A DNA stretch of 10,300 nt, from positions 1 to 10,300 of the forward strand of contig CAYVTI010000060.1 of assembly GCA_964454545.1 (NCBI GenBank), written 5' to 3'. Position 1 is the stretch's first letter; every line of letters starts with the position of its first letter. Both the position numbers and the translations under genes were made by a program. The stretch comes from JABCZZ01 sp964454545 (GTDB lineage: Bacteria; Pseudomonadota; Alphaproteobacteria; Rickettsiales; JABCZZ01). Below, piece after piece: positions 6,660-10,300 of the stretch. Below the pieces are notes generated by a model, which had not been told where the DNA came from, ran no database searches, and saw only the letters and a program-made list of their open reading frames with translations.

Positions 6660-7151
6660 ATGGACAAAAATGCTGGAAGAGAAAAAGAAAAGAAGCATAT
6701 CTCAAAAGGTATATTTGTGGAAGTTGCCGCTTATATGGGTATAGCAGCTACTGCCGTGTATGCCTCATGGATAACCGCTCGCAACAAATTCTTCCATGAG
6801 TTTAAAGGATCAGGTGAAATCGCTGGTGTAGAAAAGACAATCGATGATGGGTATAGAGCCATTACCGGGTTGAAGGGTAAAGAATATGTGGAAAAATATA
6901 TGGAACTTAACCGGGCATATACCAAAGTTGTCACTGCAAAGATGGAAGAAAAGGGATTCACTAATGCTTACCAGAAATTTCGCACCCTTGGTAGGAATAG
7001 CAGGCTTAGCGTAGCTATCACCTTCGCTTCTGTGATTTCAGTGGGGATAGGGATTATTGCAACCCTAAAAGGCACCCGGGAGATAGAAAATAAGCTGCAG
7101 GAAATAGAGAAACGGCAACGGAATGAAGAGAAAATGATTTCTCCCACATGA
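6660..7151 (+). CDS. Small two-helix membrane protein of unknown function
   Basis: 163 residues, family not recognised. The N-terminus is charged (MDKNAGREKEKKH), followed by a hydrophobic helix at ~18-38 ('GIFVEVAAYMGIAATAVYAS'). A soluble 75-residue segment (~40-112), rich in Lys, Glu and Tyr and mostly helical in appearance, comes next. A second hydrophobic helix lies at ~116-136 ('SVAITFASVISVGIGIIATL'), and the tail (138-158, 'REIENKLQEIEKRQRNEEK') looks like a short coiled coil. With two membrane segments both ends should lie on the same side, probably the cytoplasm given the many lysines and arginines. The start is supported by AGAGGT about 7 nt upstream of the ATG. Its AT content and codon use differ from ilvD and the SPOR gene, suggesting later acquisition. 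It converges on the CheD-like gene with 14 bp between stops. Confidence 0.75.
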   Translation: MDKNAGREKEKKHISKGIFVEVAAYMGIAATAVYASWITARNKFFHEFKGSGEIAGVEKTIDDGYRAITGLKGKEYVEKYMELNRAYTKVVTAKMEEKGFTNAYQKFRTLGRNSRLSVAITFASVISVGIGIIATLKGTREIENKLQEIEKRQRNEEKMISPT

Positions 7152-7165
7152 ACTGCGTCAATGAT

Positions 7166-8656
7166 TTACGATGAATGCGCGCTTCTGGTATTTTTGCTTT
7201 GGGTTAGTTCATTCATATAATTTCCTATAAGATCGAAATTTAACTGGTGCGATCCTTCTCCCAGATATTTCGGCTCATAGATGAATTTTTCATAGGCTTC
7301 TTTAGGCTCGGCAGGTATGCCCCGCTGCTGCGCCAGCGCCGTGATATAATCGACCAGGGCAAGCGTTGCGGATATGTTGGCTTCAATGGGCTGGATCAGG
7401 AAGGCAGCCATGATGGCCTTCTGTTCCGGCTTTGCGTCTGGATTCCGCTCCCTGATAAATTCATAAAGTTGCCCAGCGGTCTTTCCATCAAAGGATTGCA
7501 GCATGTCCATGCCGCCCTGCGTGGGTTTTATGCTGAAGTTTTCCACTTTCCCATCCCTAAAGACGAAAGCCTGGCATAACGGTTCCTTTGCAGATTCGTG
7601 CGACTGCGCCACCGTCAGGCTGTCTGCCGACCGGTGGAAATTCCTGTCTATCCCAACCCCGTTGCGCAAATGGTCCCGGGCGGGATCGTAGATAATGGCC
7701 GGAGGGTATTTCCTGTCCCATATATCTGCTGACTTTATGGCGATATTTTCATAATGCCGCAGGCGGGATAGAACGTTGCTTATATTGTCTCGCGATTGCG
7801 GATACATTGTGCCTGCGCCTACGAGCCTTACTTCCAGTGGCGCGCCGCGAAAATTCTTTACTATTCCTTCAAGCGAAGCGGGATCCGTATCGCGGTTAAA
7901 GTGGATGATAGTGGCCGCCGCGATATCTCTGGCGCGGATAGTAATAACAAGGCACTCGGCCAGCGGGCATATGGAGATGGGGACGGAATCCGATACGGCG
8001 AATTCGCGTTCCCCTAATATTACCGCAGTGATGTCCAGCGGACCATGCTGCAGATCGTAAAGTTCGGCCAGGTGAGTAAATGCGGCCATTTCCTGCGCGG
8101 TTGCTTCCGCAATGGCGGCAAGGTATCTGCGCGCGATGATTTCTTTTTTCTGGCGGTAATCCCTGTGGCCACGCTTTTCTGACATGTCATTCACTATCGC
8201 GCTTTGCCCTTTACAGATATCGTTAAGCGTTTTGTTCCCGTCAGGCAGGGTCAGGACGTATTGCATTAATGCCCGCAGTCTTTCATATTCGCCATCCTTG
8301 GCATAATACAGCATTGCTTTCTTGCAGCGCGCAATAGCGGTATCGCCTGCGCCATTTTTCTGATGCGCTATGGCTAAACGATGGTTAACATGGCCGTGCT
8401 GAATGTTCCGGTGCTTGTGTTTCTCCAGCTCTGCGAGGGTTTTTTTATAGGCTTTGATGCCTGAGCGGGGATTGTCATCTTCCTCTGCCTGCCGGAAATA
8501 TGTTCCTGCCTTGCCGGGGAGCTCAGGTATTTCCAAAGTATTGCTGCGGCGCACATAAGGAGTGTAATGGGAAAATGAAGAGGGCAGTTTTCTTAGCTTA
8601 TCCAGCATCTCGTCCAGTGTTACATCTGGCGCTGCTTGTTCAATTCCTATTCGCAT
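7166..8656 (-). CDS. TPR-like protein with divergent CheD-like (glutamine deamidase fold) domain
   Basis: 496 residues, no signal peptide or membrane segment. Residues ~60-135 form paired helices of TPR type (e.g. 'HRLAIAHQKNGAGDTAIARCKKAMLYY', 93-118). Residues ~208-335 follow the CheD pattern: 'ILGEREFAVSD' corresponds to the opening IGEYAV strand, then Cys235 and His252 are 17 residues apart, as in CheD. 'EVRLVGAGTM' (275-284) corresponds to AKIAGGAxM, 'RDNISNVLSRL' (289-299) to the ARNVxAVxxxL helix, and 'DIWDRKYPPAIIYDPARDHL' (311-330) to DTGGxxxRxVxxxxxTG. CheD deamidates receptor glutamines with a Cys-His-Thr triad. Here the threonine position (Cys minus 6) is Ile229, with Ser228 next to it. 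The C-terminal ~150 residues are mainly helical and unrecognised. The ATG at 8656 lacks a clear Shine-Dalgarno sequence; Met17 is an alternative start. No chemotaxis gene is in the window, so the substrate is unknown. The fold call is by eye, without profile search. Confidence 0.65.
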   Translation of the reverse strand: MRIGIEQAAPDVTLDEMLDKLRKLPSSFSHYTPYVRRSNTLEIPELPGKAGTYFRQAEEDDNPRSGIKAYKKTLAELEKHKHRNIQHGHVNHRLAIAHQKNGAGDTAIARCKKAMLYYAKDGEYERLRALMQYVLTLPDGNKTLNDICKGQSAIVNDMSEKRGHRDYRQKKEIIARRYLAAIAEATAQEMAAFTHLAELYDLQHGPLDITAVILGEREFAVSDSVPISICPLAECLVITIRARDIAAATIIHFNRDTDPASLEGIVKNFRGAPLEVRLVGAGTMYPQSRDNISNVLSRLRHYENIAIKSADIWDRKYPPAIIYDPARDHLRNGVGIDRNFHRSADSLTVAQSHESAKEPLCQAFVFRDGKVENFSIKPTQGGMDMLQSFDGKTAGQLYEFIRERNPDAKPEQKAIMAAFLIQPIEANISATLALVDYITALAQQRGIPAEPKEAYEKFIYEPKYLGEGSHQLNFDLIGNYMNELTQSKNTRSAHSS

Positions 8657-8815
8657 AATTAGTTGTTGTAATAATAACGATATAAATAATTCATAATAAA
8701 ATTACCGTTGTTATTAGGGGTATATTAATTTTGATACGAAATAAAATGAAAAATATAAAAATGAAGATTTTTTAATCTTTGCAGTGCGTGTATGGAAAAA
8801 TGGGCGGTTGGTACG
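8657..8815. other. AT-rich intergenic spacer between two minus-strand genes
   Basis: Strongly AT-rich, and the likely promoter region of the CheD-like gene. An inverted repeat AAGATT (8764-8769) with a 4-nt loop and AATCTT (8774-8779), followed on the minus strand by T-rich sequence, lies 37 nt past the glycosyltransferase stop. It could act as a weak terminator, but its stem has only two G-C pairs. The gap argues against a tight operon between the two genes. Confidence 0.4.
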
Positions 8816-10156
8816 CTATCTTGATGCAGCGTGGCGGCGCTGTTGCGCGTTGATCAAGCTTTCTATGGCTTTTGCCGAATTCTCCGCTCCGTTGCAACGG
8901 ATATGCCGCAGGGCCTTATCATTGGCCTTTGAATGAAGGATAGCCTTTATCTGTCCCGCCATCAGCGTCACTCCATCCGCGCCGTGCAGATCGGCCTGGG
9001 GTATCATGGCGAACAGGTGATGTTTTGCCAGCAGATCCGCGCGCGTGCGCTGCTCGTCAAAATGGTAACGGCCCTCTTTGTCCTTTTCTTCGATGGGAAC
9101 CATTACCGCCGGGAAGCCGAAGGTCAGCACGTCAAGCACCGTGGCCATGCCAGCCTGGCCGATGTATAATCCGCAGCGGGAGAGCAAATCCATATACTGA
9201 TGATAGGGCAGGGCGCTTTCTACCTTGATGCCTATGCCAGTTTTCTTCTCCCGCAACCTTTCCTGAAGCTGCATTGCGGAAGCATCCACTCTTTTCCGCG
9301 TTTCCGGAGGGCAGTTACTGGAGACGATGACATGGATATTCCGGATGTCCTTGCTGGCAAGGGCTTCCATGAAATGCGGATCGTCCGCCAGCTGTTCCAG
9401 CGCCTTCAAGGATTTCTCCCAGACTGGGTCATTGGACGGCCGGTAGAATCCGCCTCCGGGCGCGATGACGATGGTATCCTTTGCCTGTCTCTCTGCATCC
9501 TCGTTTTTTGTGCATACATAGCCTGTATATTCCATCTTCTTGCGTATGAGGGAAGGGTAATCGATTCCTTCTTCGGTCAGCGGAATGACATGCTTGTCGC
9601 CATGCACCAAAACCGTATTGACCCTGGAGTTATTGATGAATTCCACCGCTTTCCGCTTGTCACCCCGGTAAGGCGTGGAGTCTGCGTGGATGACATCACG
9701 GATAGAAAGCGCGACGGCGGTTTGGGGACGGCTGTCCAGCCAGCGCGAAAACTTTTCCATTTCATAATCCAGGACGCCCTGGCCGTTGGCGAACGGCCAG
9801 TAACAGATTACGACGGCATCCGGGTTTTCTTTTTCCGCAAGCGCAATCAGCCTGTCCGCACGTTTTTCCACCCAGTCGGGAGCTTTGTCGAGTCGCCGGT
9901 TGTCGTCCGTCAGGTACTGGTTCTCATGTTCCGTATAACTGATGGTAGGAAGCTTTTCTATGCGGATGCTGCCGCCCGTTTTTTCGTTCACGTAATTTTC
10001 ATCGAAATACTTGCGGACATTGCCGGAGACGACCACCACTTCCATGCCCCTGTCCGCCATTGCCTTCGCCACGCGCGCCGCCATAGTGAACTCTCCGGTT
10101 CCGCGCAGGCATTCAATGTGCATGAGCACTTTCTTGGGCGTTCTTTTATAGGACAT
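8816..10156 (-). CDS. MurG/GT28-like predicted glycosyltransferase
   Basis: 446 residues, no signal peptide. The layout is that of a GT-B glycosyltransferase resembling MurG and the COG4671 predicted glycosyltransferases. The N-terminal Rossmann-like half begins 'VLMHIECLRGTGEFTMAARVAKAMADRG' (10-37), a degenerate form of the usual glycine-rich GxGHxxR acceptor loop. It continues with 'MEVVVVSGN' (38-46), 'NPDAVVICYWPF' (111-122) and 'ALSIRDVIH' (149-157). The C-terminal half has 'TIVIAPGGGF' (228-237), 'NIHVIVSSN' (273-281), and 'CGLYIGQAGMATVLDVLTFGFPAVMVP' (328-354). The last of these matches the nucleotide-sugar binding region of GT28 enzymes. The acceptor and donor are not predictable. 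The start at 10156 gives the complete first strand; the upstream GGA is a weak ribosome binding site. The lost glycine-loop His could alter activity. It is on the same strand as the CheD-like gene but 159 bp away. Confidence 0.8.
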   Translation of the reverse strand: MSYKRTPKKVLMHIECLRGTGEFTMAARVAKAMADRGMEVVVVSGNVRKYFDENYVNEKTGGSIRIEKLPTISYTEHENQYLTDDNRRLDKAPDWVEKRADRLIALAEKENPDAVVICYWPFANGQGVLDYEMEKFSRWLDSRPQTAVALSIRDVIHADSTPYRGDKRKAVEFINNSRVNTVLVHGDKHVIPLTEEGIDYPSLIRKKMEYTGYVCTKNEDAERQAKDTIVIAPGGGFYRPSNDPVWEKSLKALEQLADDPHFMEALASKDIRNIHVIVSSNCPPETRKRVDASAMQLQERLREKKTGIGIKVESALPYHQYMDLLSRCGLYIGQAGMATVLDVLTFGFPAVMVPIEEKDKEGRYHFDEQRTRADLLAKHHLFAMIPQADLHGADGVTLMAGQIKAILHSKANDKALRHIRCNGAENSAKAIESLINAQQRRHAASR

Positions 10157-10238
10157 GTATCCGGGTTATATATGGATTCTTTGGGATTTACAAATGTTAA
10201 GGGGTAAGTTGCCCCAGTCCGTCTTCGCTTCACGCGAC

Positions 10239-10300
10239 TGCGCCTGATGCAGGAATCGAACCTGCGACAAGCTGATTAAAGAATTAAGCCTAATCAAGCG
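10239..10300 (-). tRNA. tRNA-like 3' half, cut by the window edge
   Basis: On the minus strand, a good T arm (GCAGG-TTCGATT-CCTGC, covering 10265-10249) is followed by a possible acceptor strand ATCAGGC (10248-10242) and G-CA. Upstream, 'CTTTAATCAGCTTGTC' resembles the anticodon 3' side and variable loop of tRNA-Lys. However, a regular 5+7+5 anticodon arm cannot be drawn: the nearest stem is TGATTA/TAATCA with a 12-nt loop. No CCA is clearly encoded. It may be a tRNA with an unusual structure, a long-variable-arm tRNA misread by me, or a remnant of an attachment site. The 5' half is outside the window. A short GGGG/CCCC hairpin lies just beyond its 3' end (10201-10215). Confidence 0.4.

Noticed and set aside
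9200..10207. 335-codon open frame on the plus strand opposite the glycosyltransferase
   Set aside because: The minus-strand frame has clear GT-B motifs; the plus-strand translation is Cys/Phe/Arg-rich with no recognisable domain and is a shadow.

Overview
The window looks like chromosomal DNA from an alphaproteobacterium of moderate GC content. This is an inference from a SPOR-domain envelope protein with an Ala/Pro-rich linker, a Tim44-like protein next to an EVE-domain protein, IlvD, and the style of the tRNA and palindromic repeats. No rRNA or other strict taxonomic marker is present, so genus is not called.

Layout from left to right. Positions 1-321 are AT-rich and without a recognisable gene. 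A truncated P4-type tyrosine integrase follows on the minus strand (322-804). It is preceded by a cluster of GAGTAGA repeats (827-861) and by a complete tRNA-Asn(GTT) (963-1037, minus). This is the usual arrangement of an element integrated at the 3' end of a tRNA gene, but the integrase has lost its catalytic domain, so it is a relic. From about 1040 rightward the sequence is ordinary chromosome: a 660-residue exported protein with three SPOR-like domains (1106-3088, minus), divergent from ilvD (3225-4946, plus). The 298-bp gap after ilvD carries two REP-like palindromic elements. A two-gene unit follows: a Tim44-like membrane-anchored protein (5245-6123) and an EVE-domain protein (6127-6555), 3 nt apart.

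The right third is more accessory in character. It holds a small AT-richer two-helix membrane protein (6660-7151, plus), and convergent with it a 496-residue protein (7166-8656, minus). I read the latter as a TPR-like helical N-terminus fused to a divergent CheD-like (glutamine deamidase fold) domain, followed by an unknown helical C-terminus. An AT-rich 159-bp gap then separates it from a MurG/GT28-like predicted glycosyltransferase (8816-10156, minus). The right edge cuts through a tRNA-like 3' half (about 10239-10300, minus) that does not fold into a normal anticodon arm.

The best candidate for something undescribed is the TPR/CheD-like protein. It keeps the Cys and His at CheD spacing but lacks the usual threonine position, and no chemotaxis gene is in view. 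It could be a deamidase with a non-chemotaxis target, or a binding-only derivative. No CRISPR array, rRNA or intact mobile element is visible.
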